Below, piece after piece: positions 25,708-34,545 of a stretch of DNA of 64,000 nucleotides. Position 1 is the stretch's first letter; each line of letters begins with the position of its first letter. The position numbers and the translations under genes were made by a program. The notes beneath the pieces are model-generated. The model saw only the letters and a program-made list of their open reading frames with translations, ran no database searches and had not been told where the DNA came from. This DNA is from an uncultured Bacteroidia bacterium. GTDB taxonomy: Bacteria > Bacteroidota > Bacteroidia > Bacteroidales > UBA932. Location: the NCBI GenBank assembly GCA_902782225.1, contig CACZMF010000005.1:186001-250000 (forward strand), in the 5' to 3' direction.

Positions 25708-26111
25708 TTCAGATAAAATGTATATTCTTTGCTTATCTTGTTGCGGAACAGGAAGATCACCAGGTAGCACACGGCCACGGCGATGATGGCTCCAAGTCCC
25801 GACCACAGTTCTCCGACGCCCAGGGCGCCGAGCACCATCAGCGCCGCGAAAAGCACCACCAGGGGCATTCCGTAGGCGATGAAGACGGCCTTGTAGCCCA
25901 TTGCCTTCTTCAGCACCACCTCCACTTCGTCTCCGACGTTGCGGGGATGCCAGGCATCCGTGCGCACCAGCACCTGCTTCACTTTCTCATCGCCCAGGCT
26001 GCACAGGCCCTTGGCGTGGCAGGACGCACAGGCCGACTCGGCGATTATCTCTATCGTGGTAATCTCCGGGTCGATGGCAACGATACGCCCTTTGTGGGTG
26101 ATTGCTTCCAT
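25704..26111 (-). CDS. RseC/MucC-family membrane protein, Rnf-associated
   Basis: The 135-residue protein has a soluble N-terminus with a cysteine cluster (CASCHAKGLC) followed by two membrane helices (FIAYGMPLVVLFAALMVLGAL and LGAIIAVAVCYLVIFLF). It belongs to the SoxR-reducing-system/RseC family, which in Bacteroidota regularly heads the rnf operon. Its role there is not settled; cluster delivery or redox regulation are suggestions. It overlaps rnfB by four bases and abuts dnaB. Confidence 0.9.
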   Translation of the reverse strand: MEAITHKGRIVAIDPEITTIEIIAESACASCHAKGLCSLGDEKVKQVLVRTDAWHPRNVGDEVEVVLKKAMGYKAVFIAYGMPLVVLFAALMVLGALGVGELWSGLGAIIAVAVCYLVIFLFRNKISKEYTFYLK

Positions 26112-27613
26112 CAGAATTCAGTATTGGGGCCGAAACCGCCGTAGGAAGGCGCGGGCTCGAAGGGAGCGTCGTCGTTCATACGGGAACCGACAGTGCGGGT
26201 GGCGAAAGCGTCCAACGCCTCGTCCATCTCCATGAAGCGGATCTGCTCGCTCTTGAAGATCATGTCGATGTCCTTGGTCTCACCGTTACGGTGCTTGGCA
26301 ATGATGATCTGGGTCTTTTCCCTGTCCTCTATGTTGTCGCTGAGGCCCACATAGTCGGGACGGTGGATGAATATGACCATATCCGCATCCTGCTCGATGG
26401 AGCCGGACTCGCGGAGGTCGCTCAGGAGGGGCTTTCCGCTGCTGCCGGCACGGGTCACGGCCTGGCGGGACAGCTGGGAAAGGGCTATGATGGGGATGTT
26501 CAGTTCCTTGGCGGTGGCCTTCAGCGTGCGGGATATGGCGGCGACTTCCTGCTCGCGCATGGCTTTCAGCTCGGGCGGGCCCTGCATCAGCTGCAGGTAG
26601 TCCACCACTATGAGGCGCACGCCCTTGTTCTTGACGAGGTTCTTAGCCTTGGTGCGGAATTCCATGATCTGCATGCCGGGCGTGTCGTCGATGTAGAACG
26701 GGGCCTTGGAGAGGTTGCGGAGCTTGAACTCCAGCTGCTCCCACTCGTGCGGCTCCAGCTTGATGCTGCCTTTGATCTTGTCGGCGCTGAGGCCGGACTC
26801 GCTGGTCATCAGACGCTTGACAAGCTGCTTGGAAGACATTTCCAGGGAGAACACCGCAACGGGCATATGGTGGTCTACGGCAGCGTTGCGGGCAAGGTTG
26901 AGCGCGAATGCGGTCTTACCCACGGACGGGCGGGCGGCGAGGATGATGAGGTCGGAGCGCTGCCAGCCGTTGGTGATGCGGTCTATGCTCACGAAGCCGG
27001 ACGGCACGCCGCTAAGGCCTTCGGAATTCTGCTGCTCCTGGATGTCGCCCATCGCGTCGTTGATGATGCTGCCTATATCCTGGACCTCCTTGCGCACGTT
27101 GCTCTGGATGGCATCATAGACCTTGGTCTGGGCCTTGTCGATGAGGTCGTCCACGTTGACTGACTCGTCGTAGGCGTCGCGCAGGATGTCGTAGGAGGCG
27201 CTTATCAGGTCGCGCTGAATCGTCTTCTGCTTGAGTATCTTGACGTAATACTCCATGTGGGCCGCGGAGCCCACCTTTTCGGACAGGCCGGCAAGCGCCA
27301 CGGGACCGCCAACGGTTTCGAGGTTGCCCTGTTCCTTGAGGCGGTTGCTGACGGTGATGATATCGATGGATGTGTGGTCCAGCACGAGGGAGGTCATGGC
27401 CTCGAAAATCATCCTGTGCTTCTGGTCGTAGAAGCAGGAAGAGGTCAGTTCCTCCATGGCCTGGTCCACGCAGGAAGGCTCGAGGAGCATGGCTCCGAGC
27501 ACGGCTTCCTCAACGTCAAGAGCCTGAGGGGGTTTATTTCCCATCTCAAGCCCTATCGTGTCAAGATTCGCCTGCGAGGCTCTCTTGCGTGTCTTGGAAG
27601 TCGACTCCGCCAT
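26111..27613 (-). CDS. dnaB: Replicative DNA helicase
   Basis: The 500-residue protein has the N-terminal DnaB domain (PPQALDVEEAVLGAMLLEP, about 30-130) and the RecA-like C-terminal domain with Walker A ARPSVGKTAFAL, Walker B RLIVVDYLQLM and the ADMVIFIHRPDYY-like motif (here PDYVGL). It unwinds DNA at the replication fork as a hexamer. The start overlaps the preceding gene's stop by one base (TAATG arrangement). Confidence 0.98.
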   Translation of the reverse strand: MAESTSKTRKRASQANLDTIGLEMGNKPPQALDVEEAVLGAMLLEPSCVDQAMEELTSSCFYDQKHRMIFEAMTSLVLDHTSIDIITVSNRLKEQGNLETVGGPVALAGLSEKVGSAAHMEYYVKILKQKTIQRDLISASYDILRDAYDESVNVDDLIDKAQTKVYDAIQSNVRKEVQDIGSIINDAMGDIQEQQNSEGLSGVPSGFVSIDRITNGWQRSDLIILAARPSVGKTAFALNLARNAAVDHHMPVAVFSLEMSSKQLVKRLMTSESGLSADKIKGSIKLEPHEWEQLEFKLRNLSKAPFYIDDTPGMQIMEFRTKAKNLVKNKGVRLIVVDYLQLMQGPPELKAMREQEVAAISRTLKATAKELNIPIIALSQLSRQAVTRAGSSGKPLLSDLRESGSIEQDADMVIFIHRPDYVGLSDNIEDREKTQIIIAKHRNGETKDIDMIFKSEQIRFMEMDEALDAFATRTVGSRMNDDAPFEPAPSYGGFGPNTEF

Positions 27614-28437
27614 TATTCTGCAGAGTCGGGAGTTGCAACGATGATGCGGCCGCAGTGCTCACAGATGACGAGCTTCTTTCCGGAAGCCACGTCGATGAGG
27701 CGCTGGGGAGTGATAGTGTTGAAGCAGCCGCCGCAGGAGTCGCCGTTGTAGACGGTCACGACTGCGAGGTGGTTGTGGACGCTGGCGCGGATACGGTTGT
27801 AGGCGCTCAGGGTGCGCTCGTCGAGCTTGGCTGCGAGATCGTCGCGGGTCTTGACGAGGACTTTCTCCTCCTTGGCGGTGGACTCCACGATGCGGGCGAG
27901 CTCTTCCTTCTTTGCTTCCAGGTCGATATCGAGGACGCCGAGCTTGTCGTTGACGCGCTCGATGGTGGCCTTGTTTTCGGCGATGGCGTCGCGGGACTCG
28001 CCTATCTTCTTCTCGTCGATCTTGCGGAGGATGCCGAGGTTCTCGAGCTCCTTGTTGATGGAGTCGAACTCGCGGCTGTTGGAGATCTTCTCCAGCTGCT
28101 GGCGGTATTTCTCTATCTCCGCGTCGAGGCTGACGATGTCTTCGTTCATCGCCACGATGTTGTCGTTGTACTGGGAGATGACGCGCTCCAGGTCTGCTAT
28201 GCGGGTATTGCAGGCCTCGACGTCGGCCTCGAGGGCGGCGACTTCGGCAGGCAGTTCACCGCGAAGCTGGACGAGCTTCTCGATGGCGTTGTCGGCGTTC
28301 TGGAGATCATAAAGGATCTTCAGTTTTTCCTCGGTATTGGACTCGGAGTCTGCGAAAGTCTTCTGCAGGGAGACAAAAGTCTCGCGCTCGTCGATCGGAG
28401 TGGCGATCTTCTTGGTTTTCTTTGTAGTGGTTGCCAT
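27613..28437 (-). CDS. Coiled-coil protein with C-terminal zinc ribbon
   Basis: The 274-residue protein is a long heptad-rich coiled coil from about 40 to 215, ending in a C4 zinc ribbon (CGGCFNT and CEHCGR). Proteins of this kind are conserved in Bacteroidota and other phyla, including the CdsZ/HrgA-like zinc-ribbon group, with proposed roles in nucleic-acid or ribosome-related processes. It precedes dnaB with a one-base overlap. A TACCTTTG element lies at 28466-28473. Confidence 0.85.
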   Translation of the reverse strand: MATTTKKTKKIATPIDERETFVSLQKTFADSESNTEEKLKILYDLQNADNAIEKLVQLRGELPAEVAALEADVEACNTRIADLERVISQYNDNIVAMNEDIVSLDAEIEKYRQQLEKISNSREFDSINKELENLGILRKIDEKKIGESRDAIAENKATIERVNDKLGVLDIDLEAKKEELARIVESTAKEEKVLVKTRDDLAAKLDERTLSAYNRIRASVHNHLAVVTVYNGDSCGGCFNTITPQRLIDVASGKKLVICEHCGRIIVATPDSAE

Positions 28438-28465
28438 ATATTATATTATCTGTTTTCGGGAACGA

Positions 28466-28473
28466 CAAAGGTA
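28466..28473 (-). promoter_or_regulatory. Bacteroidota -7 element (TACCTTTG) before the zinc-ribbon gene
   Basis: A TAnnTTTG match on the minus strand, 28 bases before the ATG at 28437, in the gap between the merR-type gene and the zinc-ribbon gene. Confidence 0.5.
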
Positions 28474-28486
28474 GGAATTATTTTTC

Positions 28487-28804
28487 TTATATGGAATTCT
28501 TGATTTCCATAAGTTGCGCGCGAATCGCTTTTAGAGAGTCGAGCGCCTTGACGGACTTGCTGACGCTGGCTTTTTCGCCGGCGATCTGGCGCACCGCGCC
28601 GTCGAAGGTCAGGCCCTTGTCCTTGACCAGGAAATGCAGCTGCTTGAGCGTCTCGATGTCGGAGGCGTCATACTGGCGGTTGCCCTTGGCATTGCGCCTG
28701 GGCTTTAGCAGCTGGGGGCAGGAATTGGTCCAGAAACGCACGAGGGACACCGATTCCCCGATGATTTCAGCGGCTTCGCCGATAGAGTAGAATAGCTTTT
28801 CCAT
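28487..28804 (-). CDS. MerR-family transcriptional regulator
   Basis: The start is the ATG at 28804 (MEKLFYSIGEAAEIIG, 105 residues). The winged helix-turn-helix reads SIGEAAEIIGESVSLVRFWTN and RNAKGNRQYDASDIETLKQLHFLVKDKG, the MerR hallmark. The short C-terminal helix has no cysteine metal-binding loop. Single small MerR proteins next to M23 peptidase genes are common in Bacteroidota; the target is unknown. It follows the M23 gene after four bases. Confidence 0.92.
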   Translation of the reverse strand: MEKLFYSIGEAAEIIGESVSLVRFWTNSCPQLLKPRRNAKGNRQYDASDIETLKQLHFLVKDKGLTFDGAVRQIAGEKASVSKSVKALDSLKAIRAQLMEIKNSI

Positions 28805-28808
28805 ATCG

Positions 28809-29762
28809 TTAATCCATTGTTTGCTTGGTGTTTCTGGCCACATAGACCATGTTGGCGTACTCCTCCGGGCTCACGGACGCGAATATGAATCCGAGAGGAT
28901 CCACCACGAGGGAGTCGCGACGGACTTCATAGTGAAGGTGCGGAGCGTAGGAATTGCCCGACATTCCGGCGGTGGCGATGACAGCCCCTTTGCGTACGTT
29001 CTGGCCCGGGGCCACCCTGATGTCCTGGAGGTGCGCATAGAAGGTGCGGTAGCCTCCTTTGTGCTTGATAGTGACGGTGTTGCCGTCGCCTTTGCGGGAG
29101 TGCTGCACGGAGCCCACCACCCCGTCGCCGGAAGCCCGGACGGGAGTGCCCTGGGCCACTATGAAGTCCACTCCGTTGTGCTGGGCGCTGGTGGTGTAGA
29201 AAGGATTTATCTTGATGCCCGTGCCGGCTCCGGTCTGGGTGTAGCTGATGGAATCCAGGGGCAGGGACATGGGCGGCATCACGAAGCCTTCCGACTTCAG
29301 CGAGCCGACTATGCTCCGGAAGAGGCTGTCCACCTCGGCGGCCTGGGCCATCAGCCGGTCGGCCTTGGCTGCGGTGTAGAACACCAGTTTGGAATCCGGG
29401 ATGGAGTCGCTGCCGAAGAATATGCCCAGGGTGGACATGGGATCGTCTGCAGGGGGCTCGGAGTGGAAAATGTCTTTGTAGATTATGTCGTCCTTGCGGG
29501 AGAGGCGCTCCAGGTCGGAGCCGATCTCGGAGAGCTTGGGAGGCAGGGACGGATACATCTCTTCGTAGCTGAGGATTTCGGACTTGAGCCTCTTTTCCTC
29601 GTCGGTGCTGTACACGAGGGCGAAGACGGCATAGCCCACGATGGTCAGGGAGACCACTGTGAGCACGAACTTCACGCCTCTCCACACGGCTCGGGAGATG
29701 TCCCGTCCGGCCGAGCGGATGTCGAAGTTGCGCTGGTCCAGCGTGTACTTATTGTCTGCCAT
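28809..29762 (-). CDS. M23-family (LytM) peptidoglycan metallopeptidase 1
   Basis: The 317-residue protein has an N-terminal membrane helix (FVLTVVSLTIVGYAVFALVY), a short coiled-coil stretch and a C-terminal LytM domain. The zinc ligands are seen in HNGVDF (HxxxD) and HLHYE (HxH), with YRTFYAHL between. It should cut or bind cross-linked peptidoglycan peptides from the periplasmic side. It overlaps its paralogue upstream by 14 bases; the two probably arose by duplication. Confidence 0.93.
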   Translation of the reverse strand: MADNKYTLDQRNFDIRSAGRDISRAVWRGVKFVLTVVSLTIVGYAVFALVYSTDEEKRLKSEILSYEEMYPSLPPKLSEIGSDLERLSRKDDIIYKDIFHSEPPADDPMSTLGIFFGSDSIPDSKLVFYTAAKADRLMAQAAEVDSLFRSIVGSLKSEGFVMPPMSLPLDSISYTQTGAGTGIKINPFYTTSAQHNGVDFIVAQGTPVRASGDGVVGSVQHSRKGDGNTVTIKHKGGYRTFYAHLQDIRVAPGQNVRKGAVIATAGMSGNSYAPHLHYEVRRDSLVVDPLGFIFASVSPEEYANMVYVARNTKQTMD

Positions 29763-30741
29763 TGGTGCCTTGCCTTTTCTGCCTTTCGCCCATCGCCGCC
29801 GTGGACGGACGGGCGCCGGTGCTGTTTTCCAGTTTGCGTTTGCCTATCATGGCCCTGTATTCGTCCACGGGCATCTCCATGTCCATGAAACTCATGGGAT
29901 TGACGGCGTTGCCGCGGTAGATGACCTCGTAGTGGAGGTGCGGTCCGGTGGATTTTCCGGACTTGCCCACCTCGCCTATCTTGTCGCCCCGGTGGAGGCT
30001 CTGCCCCACCCCGACGTCGATGGTGTTCAGGTGCGCGTAGCGCGTCTTGTAGCCGAAGCCGTGGTCGATGACCACTTCGTTGCCGTAGCCGGTGAACTTG
30101 AAGTCCACTTTCTCCACCACCCCGTCTCCGGTGGCATAGACCGGATTCCCCAGTTTGGTGGCAAAATCCTGTCCGGTGTGGCGTGCGGCGCCGCCATACA
30201 CGGGGTCGGTGCGCACCCCGAAGGGGCTCGACAGGTGGTACGAACCCGCCTTGGGCAGCAGCGGCGGCACGGCCGGTATGCAGCTGACCATGTCGCCGGC
30301 CTTCTTTGCCACGAGCGCCACCTCGCCGAGGGCCGACATCTGCAGACCTATGCGCCTCCGGACCGCGTCCAGGCGGTAGTCGAGGGCCTGGATGTCGCTT
30401 AGCGAAGTGTCCCTGCGGGCAGTGTCGGCTATAGCGTCCAGGGCGAAAATCGAACGGTACACCTCGTTGTCCCTGGCCTCGATGCCGGACAGCGTGTTCT
30501 CATACACGTCCAGCTTGTGGCGCACCACACCCATCTGTGCCTGCCAGTGGTCCACGCGCCGTTTCAGGATAGCCGTCTTGGGCAGGTCGTTCCCGAGCAC
30601 CACGAACCACAGCCAGCAGAACGCAGCCACCACGGCCACGGCGCAGACCGCCGCAACCGCGGTCTCAAGCACGCTGCGCCACCGGGGAAGACGCTGCTCC
30701 TCATAGCTGAGGGTGTCGGGGTTATACACAAAACGACGCAT
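29749..30741 (-). CDS. M23-family (LytM) peptidoglycan metallopeptidase 2
   Basis: The 330-residue protein has the same layout as its neighbour: basic N-terminus, membrane helix (ETAVAAVCAVAVVAAFCWLWFVV), coiled coil with RRVDHWQAQMGVVRHKL, and LytM domain with HTGQDF and HLHYE as zinc-ligand motifs. Catalytic residues are complete. It is the first gene of a small operon with the second M23 gene and the merR-type gene. Confidence 0.93.
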   Translation of the reverse strand: MRRFVYNPDTLSYEEQRLPRWRSVLETAVAAVCAVAVVAAFCWLWFVVLGNDLPKTAILKRRVDHWQAQMGVVRHKLDVYENTLSGIEARDNEVYRSIFALDAIADTARRDTSLSDIQALDYRLDAVRRRIGLQMSALGEVALVAKKAGDMVSCIPAVPPLLPKAGSYHLSSPFGVRTDPVYGGAARHTGQDFATKLGNPVYATGDGVVEKVDFKFTGYGNEVVIDHGFGYKTRYAHLNTIDVGVGQSLHRGDKIGEVGKSGKSTGPHLHYEVIYRGNAVNPMSFMDMEMPVDEYRAMIGKRKLENSTGARPSTAAMGERQKRQGTNGRQ

Positions 30742-30746
30742 TCGGA

Positions 30747-30754
30747 CAAAGTTA
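30747..30754 (-). promoter_or_regulatory. Bacteroidota -7 element (TAACTTTG) before the M23 pair
   Basis: TAACTTTG on the minus strand, only five bases before the ATG at 30741 and immediately after the stop of the MATE gene, which would give a leaderless or nearly leaderless transcript if used. Confidence 0.4.
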
Positions 30755-32137
30755 CTAATTATTTACGAATTGCCACTTCCTCATCCACTTTCCGCTCCGC
30801 ACGTACACCAGGAAGAGTATTCCCCTGAGGCTGAGCTCCGCACACATGGCAATCCAGTAGCCCACGAGGCCGTAGAGGGGCGTCAAAATCAGTGCCAGAC
30901 CGATGCGCACTATCCACATCGTTCCGAAATTCAGCACGGTCGGCACCAGGGTCTCGCCGGCGCCGGCGCACACTCCGAAGCCCACTATGGCGGCGGCGTA
31001 GAAGGCCTCGGCGAACGCCTCTATGCGCAGCACCCTGGCTCCCAGCGCCACCACCTCCGGGTCGGTGGACATGATCCCCATCATCTGCAGGGCGAACGCA
31101 TACATCAGCACGGCCAGCAGCGACATCATCACCATGGCCATGCCTATCGTGGTCCATCCGAAGCGCCGCGCAAGGTCGCGCCTGCCGGCTCCGAGGCTCT
31201 GCCCCACCAGCGTGGTGGAGGCCTCCTCAAGGCCGTAACCGGGCATGTAGCAGAAGCTTTCCGCCGTGATGGCGAAGGAGTTGGCGGCTATGCTCACGGC
31301 ACCGAGCGGCGCCACTATCAGCGTGCTCATCACGTAGGCCCCGCGCATCACGATGTTCTGCAGCCAGAGCGGTCCGGTGATGCCGAAGGCCTTTTTCAGG
31401 GTGGCGGCTTCCGGAATGAAGCGCCCCTTCTCCCCCACCGTCCGGAGCTCCGTGGAGCGGTGCGTCACATACCAGAGCGAGTAGAGGCTGGTCAGCGTCT
31501 CTGCGACTCCCGTACCCCACGCCGCGCCCTCGACCCCAAGGCCCAGCACATATATGAATATGTAGTTGAAAACGACGTCAAGCGCGCACATGCACACGTA
31601 CATGATGCTCGGCACCTTCATGTTGCCGCTGGCCTGCAGCATGGCGCTTGCAGCGTAGCCCGCCATACCTATTGGCAGGAAGCCGGAGAAGATGCGGAAG
31701 TAAGCGGAGGCGTCGGCGTTGATGGCTTCGGTGCCTCCGAGCCAGCGGGGCAGGGGCCCTGAGATGCCTATTCCCGCCAGGCCCAGCAAGATGCTGAAAG
31801 CCAGCACGCTGAAGATGCCCTGGCGCAGCATTGCGCGCGCCCGCTTGAAGTCCTTGGCGCCGCAGGCATGGGCCACCTGCACGGTGAATCCCGTCATCAC
31901 GGCCATCGCGAAGCCGTTGAAAATCCAGGTGCTTGACGCCACCAGGCCGATGGAGGCGGCGGGATTGGCTCCCAGGCGCCCCACCATCGCGGAATCGATA
32001 TACTGCATCAGCACGCTGGAGAGCTGCGCCAGGATGGCCGGCACGGCAAGCATCAGCGTGAGACGGAAACCGTCGCCGCGGGAAAGCGGCTCACCGTCGC
32101 GAAGCCGCCCGAGCAGTATGTCCTTCCGGCTGCTCAT
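30755..32137 (-). CDS. MATE-family multidrug/Na+ antiporter
   Basis: The 460-residue integral membrane protein has about twelve hydrophobic helices in two repeated halves. MATE signatures include LTLMLAVPAILAQLSSVLMQYIDSAMVGRLG at the start and TTLVGQSLGAGRRDLARR in the second half. It likely exports drugs or metabolites in exchange for Na+ or H+. The start overlaps the stop of the fusion gene by four bases, so they are translationally coupled. Confidence 0.95.
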   Translation of the reverse strand: MSSRKDILLGRLRDGEPLSRGDGFRLTLMLAVPAILAQLSSVLMQYIDSAMVGRLGANPAASIGLVASSTWIFNGFAMAVMTGFTVQVAHACGAKDFKRARAMLRQGIFSVLAFSILLGLAGIGISGPLPRWLGGTEAINADASAYFRIFSGFLPIGMAGYAASAMLQASGNMKVPSIMYVCMCALDVVFNYIFIYVLGLGVEGAAWGTGVAETLTSLYSLWYVTHRSTELRTVGEKGRFIPEAATLKKAFGITGPLWLQNIVMRGAYVMSTLIVAPLGAVSIAANSFAITAESFCYMPGYGLEEASTTLVGQSLGAGRRDLARRFGWTTIGMAMVMMSLLAVLMYAFALQMMGIMSTDPEVVALGARVLRIEAFAEAFYAAAIVGFGVCAGAGETLVPTVLNFGTMWIVRIGLALILTPLYGLVGYWIAMCAELSLRGILFLVYVRSGKWMRKWQFVNN

Positions 32138-34533
32138 TCGCAGTGCCAGGACTGCGGTTCACGGAATCCAAGGAGGAAGGCCTTCACATCCATGCGCTTC
32201 TTGCCTCCGAGCTGGAGGTCACGGATGGAAAGGGCGCCGTCGGCGGCGGCCACGGCAAGATATGATTTGCCGTCGGAGAGTATGGTGCCGGGAGCCGCGC
32301 CGCCCTCGGGAAGCGCAATCACCTCGGCTTCATAGACTTTCAGCTGCAGGCGCTCGCCCTCCGCAGGCACCAGTTCGGTGTAGGCGGCAGGATACGGCGA
32401 GAGGCCGCGCACGAGGTTGCGCAGCTCCCCGGCAGGGCGCGTCCAGTCGATGTGGCAGAGCTCGCGCGTCAGCTTGGGAGCGGGATGCAGCTCCTCGGAG
32501 CCCTGGATGAACGAGCGCTGCACACGCAGCTCCACGTTGTGCTGGATGATGAGGTCCACGGTGTCGCACACGAGGCGGCTGCCGATTTCCATGAGCTTGT
32601 CGTGGAGGGTGCCGGCGTTGTCGCTCTCTTCTATGATGCATTCGTCGCGCAGGATGATGCCTCCCGTATCGATGTTATGGTCTATCATAAAGGTGGTCAC
32701 GCCGGTGCGGCGCTCCCCGTTGATAATGGCCCAGTTGATGGGGGCGGCGCCCCTGTACTGCGGCAGGAGCGAGGCGTGGAGGTTGAAGGTGCCCAGGCGG
32801 GGCATCCTCCAGACTTCTTCGGGCAGCATGCGGAACGCCACCACCACGAAGATGTCGGCCTTGAGCGCGGAGAGCTGCTCCAGGAAGCCGGGATCCTTGA
32901 GTTTCACGGGCTGAAGCACCGGCAGGCCGTGCTCCACGGCGTATTTCTTGACGGCGCTTTCGTTCATCTTGAGGCCGCGGCCGCTGGGCTTGTCGGCCAC
33001 CGTGACCACACCCACGACCTTGAATCCCCTGCGCACGAGGGCGTCGAGAGGACCCACGGCAAAGTCGGGCGTGCCCATATAGACGATACGCGGCTTGCGG
33101 AAGAAACCGGTCACCTTGCTGAGCAGTTTCCTCCAGTTGGATTTGACGTTGTCCATATTGAAAAGTTCGGCATCCTTGATGGCTTTGAACGTGAGGAAAG
33201 CCCCTATGGGGCCAAGCACATAGGCAGGGCTGAACACACCGTGGAAAGCCAGCCAGGTGCCGTCCTTGGCCATTTTCTCGCCCGTGATCTGGACTATCCA
33301 ATAGATCACGAAGAAGAGCATCGAGAATATGGCGCTCATGCCTATGCCGCCTTTCTTGATCATGGCTCCGATGGGAGCTCCGATGAAGAAGAGTATGAAG
33401 CAGGCGAGGGCCTGGGCGAATTTCTTGAATAGCTCCACGTCGGTGCGGCGGAGGTAGAAGGTGGACTGGTAGACGTCGTGGTTGTAGCTCAGCACGTCGC
33501 CGGACATGCGCTCGCACTCGGAAGACGCCTTGTCGAGGGCGTCGCGAATGTCCTGGTAGTTGTCCCAGGTCCACATCTTGTCCGACTCGAACATCGTCGA
33601 GAGGTCGCCGCGGCGGGCGGTGTCGAGCTGGGGCAGCTCCTTGAATGTGCTCTGGGTGCGCATCCTGGTGTAGTGGCCGGCGAAGGCGTCGGCGTTGTGC
33701 TGGTCCAGGGAGTCCTTCTGGTGGACTAGCTGCGCAAGGCGCATCGACTTGGCCTGGTCGGAGAAGCGGGCGGAGTCCGACTTCTCGAAGGAATAGTTCT
33801 TCAGGGGGATGATGAGCTGCTCGCGGGCGAAGTCCACGCGGCTCAGCGCAAGGGATGTGTCGCGATAGCTCATCTCATTGGTTTCCTGGTAGTTGGAACC
33901 GTTGTAGAGACTGAAGGTCAGGTAGTCTTTCGCCTTGGAAATCTTCAGCACCGCCGAGTCGGCTATGATGATCGAGGTGTTGCCCCTGCGGGAGGTGTGG
34001 TCATAGACCTGCACCTTGTACATCATGCCGGTCTCGTCGTTCTGGTCTTCCACGCGCAGCACATAGCCCTCGATGCCTTCATAGAAGGTGCCGGAAGGAA
34101 TCTTGATGCTTTCCTTGGTGCGGGTGATGTCGTCGCGCAGGGTGAAGATCTCGTTGTAGGCCTTGGGCACCAGGTCGTTGCCCACGAAGAAGGCACCCAC
34201 GCTGATGAGCGCGGCGGCCACGATCAGAGGGGCGATCAGGCGGCCCAGAGAGATGCCTGCGGCCTTGATGGCCATCAGCTCCTTGTTCTCGCCCATCTGG
34301 CCTATGACCATCATCGAGGACAGCAGCACGGCGAGCGGAAGGGCCATGGGAAGTATGGTGCAGGCGCCCCACATCATGAACTCCATGATCACCCCGAAGG
34401 CGAGGCCCTTGCCCACGAGCTCGTCGATGTAGAGCCAGAGGAACTGCATCATCAGGATGAAGACCACGACCAGCAGTATCGCGACGAAAGGTCCGATAAA
34501 AGCTTTGAGCGTGAACTGGTCGAGTTTCTTCAT
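32134..34533 (-). CDS. Fusion of LptF/LptG-family LPS-export permease with methionyl-tRNA formyltransferase
   Basis: One 799-residue open frame holds two complete proteins. Residues 1 to about 475 are a YjgP/YjgQ (LptF/G) permease: three N-terminal helices beginning DQFTLKAFIGPF, the conserved GENKELMAIKAAGIS, a long periplasmic region, and three C-terminal helices (ALACFILFFIGAPIGAMIKKGG). Residues about 479-799 are Fmt, starting PRIVYMGTPDFAV (Met486) with catalytic Asn584, His586 (NLHASLLP) and Asp622 (DTGG) and the C-terminal tRNA-binding domain. The linker SKVTGFFRK is short and basic. LptG ends in the cytoplasm, so a tethered Fmt is topologically possible. A GTG at the Val of SKVTG could allow separate Fmt translation. 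Confidence 0.9.
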   Translation of the reverse strand: MKKLDQFTLKAFIGPFVAILLVVVFILMMQFLWLYIDELVGKGLAFGVIMEFMMWGACTILPMALPLAVLLSSMMVIGQMGENKELMAIKAAGISLGRLIAPLIVAAALISVGAFFVGNDLVPKAYNEIFTLRDDITRTKESIKIPSGTFYEGIEGYVLRVEDQNDETGMMYKVQVYDHTSRRGNTSIIIADSAVLKISKAKDYLTFSLYNGSNYQETNEMSYRDTSLALSRVDFAREQLIIPLKNYSFEKSDSARFSDQAKSMRLAQLVHQKDSLDQHNADAFAGHYTRMRTQSTFKELPQLDTARRGDLSTMFESDKMWTWDNYQDIRDALDKASSECERMSGDVLSYNHDVYQSTFYLRRTDVELFKKFAQALACFILFFIGAPIGAMIKKGGIGMSAIFSMLFFVIYWIVQITGEKMAKDGTWLAFHGVFSPAYVLGPIGAFLTFKAIKDAELFNMDNVKSNWRKLLSKVTGFFRKPRIVYMGTPDFAVGPLDALVRRGFKVVGVVTVADKPSGRGLKMNESAVKKYAVEHGLPVLQPVKLKDPGFLEQLSALKADIFVVVAFRMLPEEVWRMPRLGTFNLHASLLPQYRGAAPINWAIINGERRTGVTTFMIDHNIDTGGIILRDECIIEESDNAGTLHDKLMEIGSRLVCDTVDLIIQHNVELRVQRSFIQGSEELHPAPKLTRELCHIDWTRPAGELRNLVRGLSPYPAAYTELVPAEGERLQLKVYEAEVIALPEGGAAPGTILSDGKSYLAVAAADGALSIRDLQLGGKKRMDVKAFLLGFREPQSWHCE

Positions 34534-34545
34534 CCGGCGTGGGGA

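Noticed and set aside
32134..34533. Treating the permease and Fmt as two ordinary neighbouring genes
   Set aside because: No stop codon exists between the parts in the given sequence. Separate translation from an internal GTG remains possible and is noted with the fusion.
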